Shown: positions 1 through 7,738 of the stretch, piece by piece | Position numbering within the stretch: position 1 is the first letter of the stretch | Layout: each line of letters starts with the position of its first letter | Assembly (NCBI RefSeq): GCF_013623775.1 | Contig: NZ_JABFAM010000012.1 | Location: 105,631 to 169,630 of the forward strand | DNA from: Rufibacter sp. XAAS-G3-1 | Lineage (GTDB): Bacteria; Bacteroidota; Bacteroidia; Cytophagales; Hymenobacteraceae | Direction: 5' to 3' | Length of the DNA: 64,000 bases | Position numbers and translations under genes: made by a program | The notes under the pieces: generated by a model | Database searches by the model: none | Told to the model about the DNA's origin: nothing | What the model saw: the letters and a program-made list of their open reading frames with translations, nothing else

Positions 1-30
1 GGCTATTTCTGTAAAACAAGCCCAGAAACG
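1..30. repeat. Family A hairpin, cut by window edge
   Basis: The window opens inside a copy of the dispersed hairpin repeat. The inner left arm, a short loop and the right arm ending in AGAAACG are visible; the outer left arm lies before base 1. It matches the family A consensus described at 1331-1368. Bases 31-68 hold nothing else I recognise. Confidence 0.7.
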
Positions 31-68
31 CCGGTGTTTCCAAAGATGTAAGCGGATAGGTGAGTTGG

Positions 69-365
69 CTAAAACAGCTTTTTGATCCCCTCGGTTAGGT
101 CATCTAGGCCGCGCTTGATATCCTGCCAGGTGCTGTCAGTTGCGGTGGAGGTGTCATTCAGTTTCTGGGCGATGAGGGCGCGTTTGGCTTCCAGGGCGGC
201 TATATGTTCATGGTACGTGTTCTGGGAATCGGCGGTGGTGGCGTGGGCGCGGCCTTGCAGTACCTTTATCTTGGCGTCCAACTCCTCTAAGCTTTTGCGT
301 ATGTCCTTCTCATTCAGATGTTCGGGGGCCCGCATGTTCTCCGGCTTTAGGTTATAAGTATCCAT
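69..365 (-). CDS. Small charged helical protein of unknown function
   Basis: This 98-residue protein has no signal peptide or membrane segment. Its middle (about residues 20-75) is rich in Glu, Lys, Ala and Leu with heptad-like spacing (IRKSLEELDAKIKVLQGRA), so a helical hairpin or coiled coil is likely. It resembles small sll1863-like stress-associated coiled-coil proteins, but that is only a resemblance. The ATG start gives MDTYNLKPEN. The opposite-strand frame of similar length is a shadow. Function is unknown. Confidence 0.7.
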   Translation of the reverse strand: MDTYNLKPENMRAPEHLNEKDIRKSLEELDAKIKVLQGRAHATTADSQNTYHEHIAALEAKRALIAQKLNDTSTATDSTWQDIKRGLDDLTEGIKKLF

Positions 366-700
366 GGTGGTCTGGGGTTAGTTGTTTCCTTTTGCTTTTT
401 AAGTACTTTGGTGAGCAGAAAATGTTCGGCCTTATAGGTATTTGTCCCGTGCGGAGCTTGGTGCCGGGAGGAAATCCTCCATATCCCCAAGGGCTTAGGT
501 GCTTAAGAATTCAATGGGAATTTCCTTCTGGCTCTCCCTTTTCGTGAGACAACTTTCTGAACACGCCAAGGCGGAGGCCTTCAGGAAGGCTTTTTCTCCT
601 TCTGCCGTTTCCAGCCTGTTTTTATAAAACCAGGGCCAAAACAAGGGTTGCCGCTTACCTAAGCACCTCCTCTATGGCTGGGTGTATCCTGTAGGGGGGC
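366..700. other. Intergenic region with one family A hairpin
   Basis: No gene is supported in these 335 bases. A family A hairpin lies at 606-643: left arm CGTTTCCAGCCTGTTTT, right arm ending GGCCAAAAC, with mismatches. It sits between two minus-strand genes and could end transcription or stabilise mRNA; that is inference. Nothing else is recognised. Confidence 0.6.
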
Positions 701-1045
701 TTAGATGCGGTGCGCCATTCTTGCGGTGCCCAAGATCTGCAAGGCTAGCGCATGATTGTATTCCCGCACAATGCCCGGCATTCTGAACAGGTCAATCAGC
801 CACCATATTCCTAGACCACCCGCGGTAATCCAGAAAAAGAACTGCATTCCCCACCTGTTCACATACGCATAGTGCAACCCGAATATTACCCAAAGCAGAT
901 ACGCAAAGCCCTTGGATTTTCGCCGCTGCACATACTGCGAGAAGAAGTCATTCTGTAGTTGCGGCGAAAGGGTAGGCAAGTCAACCTGAACCGTGTAGGG
1001 AAGTTGCGATAGAAAGGAATCAGGCAAAACAGTAGAGGTGTTCAT
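701..1045 (-). CDS. TM2 domain membrane protein
   Basis: The protein is 114 residues long. After a polar N-terminal third (about residues 1-42), the segment KSKGFAYLLWVIFGLHYAY starts a TM2 domain: two membrane helices joined by a short turn containing Gly, Arg and Trp, followed by WWLIDLFRMPGIV, the conserved exit of the family. TM2 proteins are small inner-membrane proteins of unclear function. The ATG start gives MNTSTVLPDS. No partner gene is evident. Confidence 0.85.
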   Translation of the reverse strand: MNTSTVLPDSFLSQLPYTVQVDLPTLSPQLQNDFFSQYVQRRKSKGFAYLLWVIFGLHYAYVNRWGMQFFFWITAGGLGIWWLIDLFRMPGIVREYNHALALQILGTARMAHRI

Positions 1046-1765
1046 AGGTGCAGAAGGCTAGAGGTTTAAGAAAGTAATCTACTATGCTTTTTTCAATAAA
1101 CCATTGATAAACATGCTTTAAAGTCAAAGAAAAGCGTGTCTGCACTGTGGCAGGTAAAAAGCATTCCGTTTCAACTCCCGGCGGCGGTTCCCGGCGAGTT
1201 TGGAGACTCGCTTCGTCCATTGTCACGAGACTGGAGTCTCGCGCCAGTTTTTTTGTTGGCTCACCCGGCAATACTGCTTACGCCAAAGACCTCGTAGTGC
1301 CTTTAGACCTACGAGTGTCTATGCCAATGCCGTTTACAGCCCGTTTTCCCTAAAACAGCCCCAAAACGCTGGGTGAAGGGAGGATGTTTGCCCCGCAAAA
1401 AAAAACAATGGTAGAAGCCATGCGTACCCGAGACAAGGCAGTGCCTGGCCTCTACCCTCCGGTTTCCACGTTTAGAGCCTGTTTTCCAAAAAACAGCCAA
1501 AAAACGCATCAGCAAAATTCTCAGGAAGAGGGACTGGGGAACGATAAGCTTATTGCGGAAGGTTAGTTTATCTGGGGTTGGGCAAATGTAAGAACAGCTC
1601 TTAGAACTTACACGCAAGGTGGCGTTTTTCCAATCTCAACCTGAACGGCTTTCTTCTTGGGTAGGCCTGAAAAGAGGGTTTTCGGCACTTTTTTACAACA
1701 TTCAACGAATACTTGCCCGGTGCATAGGTATATATTCGCCAGTTTACTTTTAATTTACGCCCTTA
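1046..1765. repeat. Intergenic composite repeat (family C module plus two family A hairpins)
   Basis: This 720-base gene-free stretch holds a family C module at about 1179-1328. It contains the nested palindromic words GAGACTCG/GAGTCTCG and CTCGTAG/CTACGAG, and is followed directly by a family A hairpin at 1331-1368. A second hairpin lies at 1469-1506. The same C-then-A order recurs at 28367-28554 and 58510-58714. Open frames here follow the repeats and have no protein-like features. A TATATTCG at 1731-1738 resembles the Bacteroidota -7 element and could serve the response regulator downstream. Confidence 0.7.
1331..1368. repeat. Family A dispersed hairpin (type example)
   Basis: The outer arms CGTTTACAGC and the complementary AAAACG end enclose inner arms GTTTT/AAAAC around a 3-5 base loop. 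The family consensus is about GTTTYAGGCCTGTTTT, loop, AAAACAGGCCNRAAAC. Copies at 7399-7436, 15249-15286, 28517-28554, 33303-33340, 49201-49239 and 56550-56587 share both arm sequences, so this is a repeat family and not a set of unrelated terminators. Confidence 0.85.
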
Positions 1766-1818
1766 GAGCTTGGTTAAATTTGAGGTTTGCAGCGCAAAGA
1801 TGAAATTGAACCAAGCTC
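1766..1818. mobile_element. 53-bp palindromic mini-element flanked by TTA duplication
   Basis: The ends are inverted repeats, GAGCTTGGTTAAATTT at the left and the complement of GAGCTTGGTTCAATTT at the right. TTA is directly repeated on both sides (1763-1765 and 1819-1821). The centre is also nearly palindromic (TTTGCAGCGCAAA). Similar ends and the same TTA flank occur on the 161-bp element at 31280-31440, which suggests insertion by an IS5-superfamily-like transposase (inference). It lies about 30 bases upstream of the response regulator start and could affect its expression. Confidence 0.6.
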
Positions 1819-1847
1819 TTAAGTCACCACCCTGAAACCGATTGCAA

Positions 1848-2240
1848 GTGAAGCGTATTAAATCAATTTTGCTGATTGAGGATGATGAGATAACTAATTT
1901 TCTGAACCAGACCGTGATTGAAGAGACGGGGATGGCAGAGGAAATTATAGTGGCTTTGAACGGAATGGAGGGATTGTCGTACCTGCAGAAACTGAAAAGC
2001 CCGGCAGAGTTTCCTCCCTTGATTTTGCTTGACATCAATATGCCCATTCTGGATGGCTTTTCTTTTCTGGAAGAGTATTACAAACTTCCGCAGGTAAAGG
2101 ACGCCTCCACCAAAATTGTAGTCCTGTCCACCTCGTCCAATGCGTCTGACATGAACCAGATGCGCTCCTTAGGCATTTCTACCTGTCTCTTGAAACCCCT
2201 GAGCGAATCAGACTTCAGGAAAGTTGTCGCAGAACTTTGA
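1848..2240 (+). CDS. Stand-alone response regulator (receiver domain only)
   Basis: The protein is about 130 residues and consists of one CheY-like receiver domain with no output domain. Visible markers are the acidic cluster in LIEDDE, the phospho-acceptor Asp in ILLDINMP, the switch Ser/Thr in VVLSTSS and the Lys in LLKP. I chose the GTG at 1848 (KRIKSILLIEDD); a TTG at 1842 in frame is possible. A five-PAS histidine kinase starts 560 bases downstream on the same strand and may be its partner, as single-domain regulators next to PAS kinases are common in Bacteroidota. The TTA-flanked mini-element sits just upstream. Confidence 0.9.
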   Translation: MKRIKSILLIEDDEITNFLNQTVIEETGMAEEIIVALNGMEGLSYLQKLKSPAEFPPLILLDINMPILDGFSFLEEYYKLPQVKDASTKIVVLSTSSNASDMNQMRSLGISTCLLKPLSESDFRKVVAEL

Positions 2241-2800
2241 TTTTCCCTTGCCTAAGACTTGGAGCCACTAGCAATTATCTACCAGTAAAGGCGATTGCTC
2301 CGGTTTAAGGAGTAACGCTTATGCTTTAACCCCCCGGTTGGTGAAGCTCACTTGTAAGCTTTGCCAACCGGGGTTTGCCTTTTGGTTTAGCACGGGAGAT
2401 CTGTTCTGCTGTAAATGAGCTTTTGGGCTTCAACTCATTGTTAGATAGTGTCTTGTATGTAGTAGGCAACGTGTAACGTATAGAGTATACTTCTATTTTT
2501 ATAGTGTTTTTTTGTATCTAGCCCCAATAACTCTAAAGCAAAAACCAAAATATTTATAGGTATAGTTATGTTTGTGTTTAGCCAATTATAATTGCTTTTT
2601 TGATGGAAAACACCTATCAGTCCTATCTTAAACTTGCCATATTATTAGCCTATAAGGGTATAATGGCTAAGGGTTACTAGTTATTGCTCTACTTGGTTAA
2701 AATTGTATAATTCAAGAATGTTGCCCATTTTATGATAATAATGCTATTATTGGGGTGAAGTGTAGTAACTTGCAAAGTAGAAAATTACTAGATAGAAACG
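2241..2800. other. AT-rich intergenic region with terminator
   Basis: A terminator-like hairpin at 2328-2375 follows the response regulator. From about 2400 to 2790 the DNA is AT-rich with no gene. The stretch just before 2801 probably carries the kinase promoter, but I cannot place a convincing TAnnTTTG site; TAACTTGC near 2765 is a weak candidate. Confidence 0.5.
2328..2375 (+). terminator. Terminator after response regulator
   Basis: Arms AACCCC-CCGGTTGG and CCAACCGGGGTT pair, and inner AAGCT/AGCTT extend the stem. The right arm is followed by TTTGCCTTTT. It lies about 90 bases after the response-regulator stop and separates that gene from the kinase. Confidence 0.7.
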
Positions 2801-5398
2801 GTGAGTTATATACAGGTGGAGATAACAGACGATCAATGGAACGGAAACATCCTGCAGAAGGTGTCTGCCATTTCATCTGACCTTCTTTGTGCCATTGACG
2901 GAGACGGAAAGTTTATTTACATAAACGCTACTTGGGAAGAGGTACTGGGGTATAACAAAGAATTACTGCACAAGAATTACCTGAGTGTCGTTTCGCCCGA
3001 AGACAAATCCGTGACGCGGGAAGTTGTGCAGGCCGCTATCCAGGGCAGGCCTATCAAGAATTTCGTGAACTATTGCCTTCACCTGAACGGAAAGCAAGTA
3101 CCCGTGTCCTGGACGGCAACCTGGTCTGCAGAAGATAACGTGCTTTCCTGCCTGGGCAGAAATGCTTCAGACCTGGAGACAGCCCGGCAGAAACTGCTGG
3201 AGAAGGATGAGTGGCACAATGTGGTGGTGCAGCATGGGTCAGACATGGTTGGTTTGCTCAACCAAGCAGGGGACTACATTCATGTGGAAGGAGCCATCAC
3301 AAAGCTGGGCTACCAGCCGGGCCATTTAATGGGCTGCAACGTTCTCCATTTTATCCACCCAGAAGAAGCAGGGATGGTAGAAAACGCCCTGGCAAGACTT
3401 TCTGAAGAAGAGGTGGTTCAGGTGCCCGACTTTAGGTTCAGGGCCAGTGACGGCGAGTGGCGGTGGATTGACGCCATTGTGAGCAATCAGCTACAGAACC
3501 CGGCGATTGAAGCACTGGTGGTTAGTTCCAGAGACATCACCAAGCGGAAACTGACTACTTTAAAGCTGGCAGAAAGCGAGCGGCGCTTCCGGTCTTTGTT
3601 TGATAACAATCCAGACCTGGTTATCTATGAAGATAGGGAAGGAAACATTCTGGATGCCAACCCCAGGTTCCTTTCTTTTCTGGGGCTTGGAAAACACGAG
3701 GTGCTTTCCAAGAAACTGTGCGACTTCGTTCCGGCCGAAGCGGGGGAGTTGTGTGCGTCTAACCTGGAAAAGGCATTTCAGGGGGAGGTTGCCAACTTCC
3801 ATCTGCAGTTCAAAGTAGAGCCTAATAAGCTGGTGAGTCTCAATGTGACCAAAATTCCCCTATTGGTGAACGGCGCAGTGATTGGGGTTCATTCCATTGT
3901 AGAAGATGTTTCTGAAGCCTACATGGCGCAGTCTACCATTCAAAAGCAGGCCGAAACGCTGCACACCATTTTTGAGAGTATCACAGATGCTTTCTTCATG
4001 TTGGGCGAAGATTGGCGCTTTAAGCTGGTAAACAGCGAGTTTGAGCGGGTGCTCCAGCTTAAAAGGGAACAATGCGTGGGGAAAACAATTTGGGAGGTAT
4101 TTCCTGAATTGATCAACAGTAGCTTCTATCATTACTACAAGAAGGCACTGGGCACCGGGCAAACGGTTAAGTTTGAGTCTTACCTGGAAGAGTCTAAAAT
4201 CTGGTTAGAGGTGAAAGCGTTTCCGTCTGAAGAGGGCCTATTGGTGTACTTCTCAGACATTACCGAAGCAATCATTGCCAAACAGGAGCGGGAGAAACTG
4301 TCATTGGTGGCTAGTAGAATCTCCAATGGGGTAATCATTACAGATCCTGCCGGTAGAATTGAATGGGTGAACAATGGATTCACCCGCAACACAGGTTATG
4401 TGTTGGAGGAAGTGAAAGGCCAGCCTCTAAGTACCTTTCTGGAGGGGCCGGAGACCGATCTGGCAAAGGCAAAAGAGATTGAGGAGAAACTGCAAGTGGG
4501 TGTTCCCTTCAATATTCTGGTGCTCTACTACCGTAAATCGGGCGAAAGGGTGTGGATCTCCATGGATTTTACGCCCGTCCATAACGAAGAGGAAGAAATT
4601 ACCCAGCACATTGTCATCCAGAAAGATGTCACTTTCCGGAAAGAGGCCGAAGAACGCCAGCAGGAAATGACCCGTGATCTGTTCCGGCAGAACCGTGATC
4701 TGCAGCAGTTCACGTACATTGTCTCGCACAATTTGCGCGCACCCGTAGCCAACGCCATGGGGCTGGCAGATTTCCTCACCAAGCTAGACAAGCATTCAGA
4801 AATGTATGACACGTCACTGGCGCACCTAAAGACGAGTGTGTTCAAGATGGACACGGTCTTGCGTGACCTCAACCTGATTCTCTCGCTCAGAGACCAGCAG
4901 GACATTTCTGAAAGGGAAGTATTTGCCTTAGCCGATATCTTTGAGCAAGTACGCCTGAACTTTCTGGAGTCATTGTCGCAGCACAACGGAGAAGTGCTGG
5001 TAGACATTGACCCCACCATCAGACTGAACACCAACCGGGCGTACCTCTACAGCATTTTCTATAATTTACTTTCCAACGCAATCAAGTACCGGTCAGAAGC
5101 CCGGCAGCTGCAAGTGAAGATGCAAGGCCAGGTTTGCCCCAACGGAGGAGGACTGCGCATTGACTTCTCAGACAACGGTTCTGGGTTTGACATGGCCAAG
5201 GCCGGCAGTAACGTTTTTAAGCTGTACAAGCGCTTTCATGCCAATACCAATAAGAAGGGCAGAGGCATAGGCCTGTTTCTGGTGAAAACCCACGTAGAAA
5301 CCCTGGGCGGAAACATTGAGCTGAAAAGTAAATTAGACGAAGGCACCCAGGTGACCATCCAATTACCGAGCGAGGTGTTTACGGGCGAAAAACCATAA
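2801..5398 (+). CDS. Cytosolic multi-PAS sensor histidine kinase
   Basis: This 865-residue hybrid-less histidine kinase has no signal peptide or membrane helix. About five PAS/PAC units occupy roughly residues 17-135, 140-255, 258-370, 378-490 and 495-620; PAC-like ends such as SSRDITKRK and QKDVTFRKEAEE are visible. The dimerisation region carries the phospho-acceptor His643 in YIVSHNLRAPVAN. The ATPase domain has an N-box (NLLSNAIKY, about 755), G1 (DNGSGFD, about 791) and G2 (GRGIGLFLVK, about 820). The start is GTG at 2801 (SYIQVEITDD). It likely phosphorylates the receiver protein encoded upstream; the stimulus is unknown. Confidence 0.93.
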   Translation: MSYIQVEITDDQWNGNILQKVSAISSDLLCAIDGDGKFIYINATWEEVLGYNKELLHKNYLSVVSPEDKSVTREVVQAAIQGRPIKNFVNYCLHLNGKQVPVSWTATWSAEDNVLSCLGRNASDLETARQKLLEKDEWHNVVVQHGSDMVGLLNQAGDYIHVEGAITKLGYQPGHLMGCNVLHFIHPEEAGMVENALARLSEEEVVQVPDFRFRASDGEWRWIDAIVSNQLQNPAIEALVVSSRDITKRKLTTLKLAESERRFRSLFDNNPDLVIYEDREGNILDANPRFLSFLGLGKHEVLSKKLCDFVPAEAGELCASNLEKAFQGEVANFHLQFKVEPNKLVSLNVTKIPLLVNGAVIGVHSIVEDVSEAYMAQSTIQKQAETLHTIFESITDAFFMLGEDWRFKLVNSEFERVLQLKREQCVGKTIWEVFPELINSSFYHYYKKALGTGQTVKFESYLEESKIWLEVKAFPSEEGLLVYFSDITEAIIAKQEREKLSLVASRISNGVIITDPAGRIEWVNNGFTRNTGYVLEEVKGQPLSTFLEGPETDLAKAKEIEEKLQVGVPFNILVLYYRKSGERVWISMDFTPVHNEEEEITQHIVIQKDVTFRKEAEERQQEMTRDLFRQNRDLQQFTYIVSHNLRAPVANAMGLADFLTKLDKHSEMYDTSLAHLKTSVFKMDTVLRDLNLILSLRDQQDISEREVFALADIFEQVRLNFLESLSQHNGEVLVDIDPTIRLNTNRAYLYSIFYNLLSNAIKYRSEARQLQVKMQGQVCPNGGGLRIDFSDNGSGFDMAKAGSNVFKLYKRFHANTNKKGRGIGLFLVKTHVETLGGNIELKSKLDEGTQVTIQLPSEVFTGEKP

Positions 5399-5640
5399 AA
5401 GATCCTTAAAACAGGTGCTTCAAGTAAAACTATTGGAGAACAAGCTCTTAGTTCGGCTTTACCAAACAGGTTCTGTGAGAAATTTTCTTTAGAGCGTAGA
5501 ACAATCTATAACAAATTGCTGAAAAGTATAGTACTAAGGAAGGTGCGTGCAAAAGTGCTTTCTTCCTCAGAGCCTAGGTTCAGGTCAGGAGGAAGAGGAA
5601 CCCAGTAAAACGTATTCGTTCCACCTAATAAATTAGTACT

Positions 5641-6246
5641 ATGAAATTCAAAGGTTTACTACAGTTCATTGTTGTTGTGTTCATGGGCCAGTTCCTGTTT
5701 GCCTGTAGTTCAACAGAGTATTATCGGTTCACGTCTGCTAAGCCAGAGACCTACCAAAAAGCAGTGGCAAAAGCTGAGCCGGTGAATACCGTGCAAGAGA
5801 ACACTGCCTCTGCGGTTGAAGCAACGGCAATCTCTGCCGCCAATGCCCAACCAGAGGCAGAGCCAATATTAGAGGCTTCTACCAAAACGGCTGAACCTGT
5901 TTTGTTTGAAACCAAGAGAACTACGCGAGAGAAGGTTACTCCCACAGCGGCCGCCCCTGTTCTGACCGTAGAAGAGAACACCGTTCTGGAGTCTGTGAAG
6001 GGCCGCCTCGCCACCATGACCAAAGCCGAGAAAAAGGAGTTTAAGAAAGAAGTGAAAGAGGCGCTGAGGGGAACCAATGATGCCGCTGATGTGGTGAAGA
6101 TTATCCTGGCCATTCTGATTCCGCCGTTGGCTGTTTTCCTGCATGAAGGGCTCAACAGCAGATTCTGGATAAGCCTTTTGCTGACGCTTTTATTTGTACT
6201 TCCAGGTATCATCTACGCGCTCCTGGTAGTTACGGACACTATCTAA
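5641..6246 (+). CDS. Lipoprotein with C-terminal Pmp3/YqaE membrane domain
   Basis: This 201-residue protein begins with a lipoprotein signal whose lipobox is FLFACSS (Cys near residue 22). An Ala/Glu/Thr-rich linker follows to about residue 120, then a charged helix (KAEKKEFKKEVKEALRG). The last 50 residues match the Pmp3/YqaE (UPF0057) family: two helices with ILAILIPPLAVFLHEG and a long hydrophobic stretch ending LLVVTDTI. Pmp3 peptides influence membrane potential and stress tolerance. An N-terminal lipoprotein signal plus a C-terminal membrane hairpin is a Bacteroidota variant; topology is uncertain. A strong terminator follows. Confidence 0.8.
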   Translation: MKFKGLLQFIVVVFMGQFLFACSSTEYYRFTSAKPETYQKAVAKAEPVNTVQENTASAVEATAISAANAQPEAEPILEASTKTAEPVLFETKRTTREKVTPTAAAPVLTVEENTVLESVKGRLATMTKAEKKEFKKEVKEALRGTNDAADVVKIILAILIPPLAVFLHEGLNSRFWISLLLTLLFVLPGIIYALLVVTDTI

Positions 6247-6271
6247 AGCAGAGGATTTTTTCATAAGCGAT

Positions 6272-6313
6272 AAACAAAAAGGCCCTGGCAGTTCTGCCAG
6301 GGCCTTTTTGTTT
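6272..6313. terminator. Bidirectional terminator between convergent genes
   Basis: The arms AAACAAAAAGGCCCTGGCAG and its complement are perfect, with a two-base loop and a T-run on both strands. It separates the Pmp3 lipoprotein (+) from the small protein gene ending at 6348 (-). Confidence 0.92.
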
Positions 6314-6347
6314 ATCGGCTGTCAGCCGATGGGAGTACGTGTGGGCC

Positions 6348-6746
6348 CTACATAACCTTCAGCCAATTCTCGGCGGAGACCTTTTCCTCAAAACTGAGGA
6401 CAATGATGTCGTTGATGGTGTGTTTCAGGGTTTCTTTGGTGGAGAGCTGGCTGTAAAGCTCAGGGGAGAGCACCCACGCGAAATACTTCACGCCAGCTTT
6501 GTACAGGGCCGGAAACCAGACTTTGGCTTCCCACTCAGCGGCACCAGACCAAATTCCGGTGGCCAGGGTATTGTCATTGAACACTTTGGCGGCTCTGGTG
6601 CTAACTACATGCTTGAGCAATTTCCCGCACCCGTCTTTTGCCGTTTCTTCGGTTTGGGGGCCCGCCCATTCTACATAGAGAATATCATGAATCACATCAA
6701 GGTGAAGGCTGATGTGCGGCTCTTGTAGCAAGGTGCGTCTATGCAT
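6348..6746 (-). CDS. Hypothetical protein, STAS/SpoIIAA-like fold suspected
   Basis: The protein is 132 residues and soluble. It starts with a short beta-type stretch (HISLHLDVIHDILYVEWAG) and alternates predicted strands and helices, ending with FEEKVSAENWLKVM. The pattern resembles SpoIIAA-like/STAS-like Bacteroidota proteins, which is a tentative match. The gene upstream (6764-7177) is a divergent paralogue with the same layout (LQLEYDPATDILEITW), and the two are 17 bases apart, so they likely form an operon. Function is unknown. Confidence 0.75.
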   Translation of the reverse strand: MHRRTLLQEPHISLHLDVIHDILYVEWAGPQTEETAKDGCGKLLKHVVSTRAAKVFNDNTLATGIWSGAAEWEAKVWFPALYKAGVKYFAWVLSPELYSQLSTKETLKHTINDIIVLSFEEKVSAENWLKVM

Positions 6747-6763
6747 TTCTTAGTAGGTAAAGG

Positions 6764-7177
6764 TTAAGAGTTGGATTTCAGCCAGGCCAAAGCCAATGTT
6801 CGGTCAGAGAAATTCACCATCTCAAAATGTACGCCCAGGATATGTTGGATCTTTATCCGGTTTTCGGCCGCCTGGGTTTCCCTTTTCAGGTCAGAAGATT
6901 CAATTCTGGCTACTTTCTGGAGGCGGGTGGCGTCTAACTCCTGGGCTATCTTCAGCATGAGCAACGAGTTTTCTTCGTCAGAGATGTTGATGGTAGCCTT
7001 GCGGCCGTCTACCAGGAGCTTCTTTACATCATAGTTTCTGATGGTTTCCACCAACATCTGAAAAGCCTGTCTTATCTCAGGCAATACCTCCGGTTCAAGA
7101 TCTGGCCAAGTGATCTCCAGAATATCGGTAGCCGGATCATACTCAAGCTGAAGGAGGGTGTCTTGGTATAGTAGCAT
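6764..7177 (-). CDS. Hypothetical protein, paralogue of downstream gene
   Basis: The protein is 137 residues, with a start at 7177 (MLLYQDTLLQLEYD). An N-terminal strand pair ending in ITWPD is followed by helices and a strand (VKKLLVDGRKATINIS), then a helix and a last strand (FEMVNFSDRTLALAWLKSN). The length, order and final Trp-Leu helix parallel the gene at 6348-6746. The pattern fits a STAS-like or anti-sigma-antagonist-like fold, but the usual phosphorylatable Ser is not evident. First gene of a two-gene operon. Confidence 0.75.
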   Translation of the reverse strand: MLLYQDTLLQLEYDPATDILEITWPDLEPEVLPEIRQAFQMLVETIRNYDVKKLLVDGRKATINISDEENSLLMLKIAQELDATRLQKVARIESSDLKRETQAAENRIKIQHILGVHFEMVNFSDRTLALAWLKSNS

Positions 7178-7738
7178 CGTATGCAGCGGTGAAAGAAGGC
7201 AGACGTTTGGGTTAAATATAGGGTTTTGTTTGGGAAGAGCAATCCAGGGTATCTATTTTTAGCAGTGTTTAGAAGAACCAAGGCGCTATCTGGTTTGCTG
7301 ATAAGATGCTGATAGAAACGCTGTTGTGGTTTTGTTAGAAGGGGGTATCTGAGGGAAAACAGGATGCGTAACAGGCTGAGTTTAAAAGAATGCACCTTCG
7401 TTTTAGAGCTATTTTCTGAAAAACAGCCCTTAAACGAGAAAAGGGAGAAAGATGCGACGTGGATTTTATACCAAATCTTGTAAAGGGCTTTCCAGAAAGC
7501 TTCCAGGAAAAAGGAAGGGTTCTGGCGCGACCGTTTGCTTGTGTTCGTACGCATTCCATTCCAGATCAGCAGTAATCATGGACACCGGCGGGCGGGTGCG
7601 CCATTCTTCCTCCTTCTTCTTCAGGGAAGATCGTTTTTGCGATTTGGTTGTAGCCCTTGTTTTTCAAAAACAGCCCTAAAACAGCAGCCCTTCCAGAGAG
7701 GTCTGGAAGGGCTGCTGTTTTAAGGAAGGTAGAGGAAA
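7178..7738. other. Intergenic region with two family A hairpins
   Basis: No coding sequence is supported. Family A hairpins lie at 7399-7436 (good copy) and 7644-7682 (weaker outer arm). The second abuts the terminator at 7679-7721. Several frames of 60-160 codons run through the region but are low-complexity Ser/Arg/Phe-rich translations without family features. Confidence 0.6.
7679..7721 (-). terminator. Terminator of M16 protease gene
   Basis: Perfect arms of about 17 bases (AACAGCAGCCCTTCCAGA and complement) flank a 5-base loop just beyond the stop of the minus-strand gene ending at 7739. The base next to the stem on the minus strand joins the right arm of the adjacent family A hairpin. 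Confidence 0.8.
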
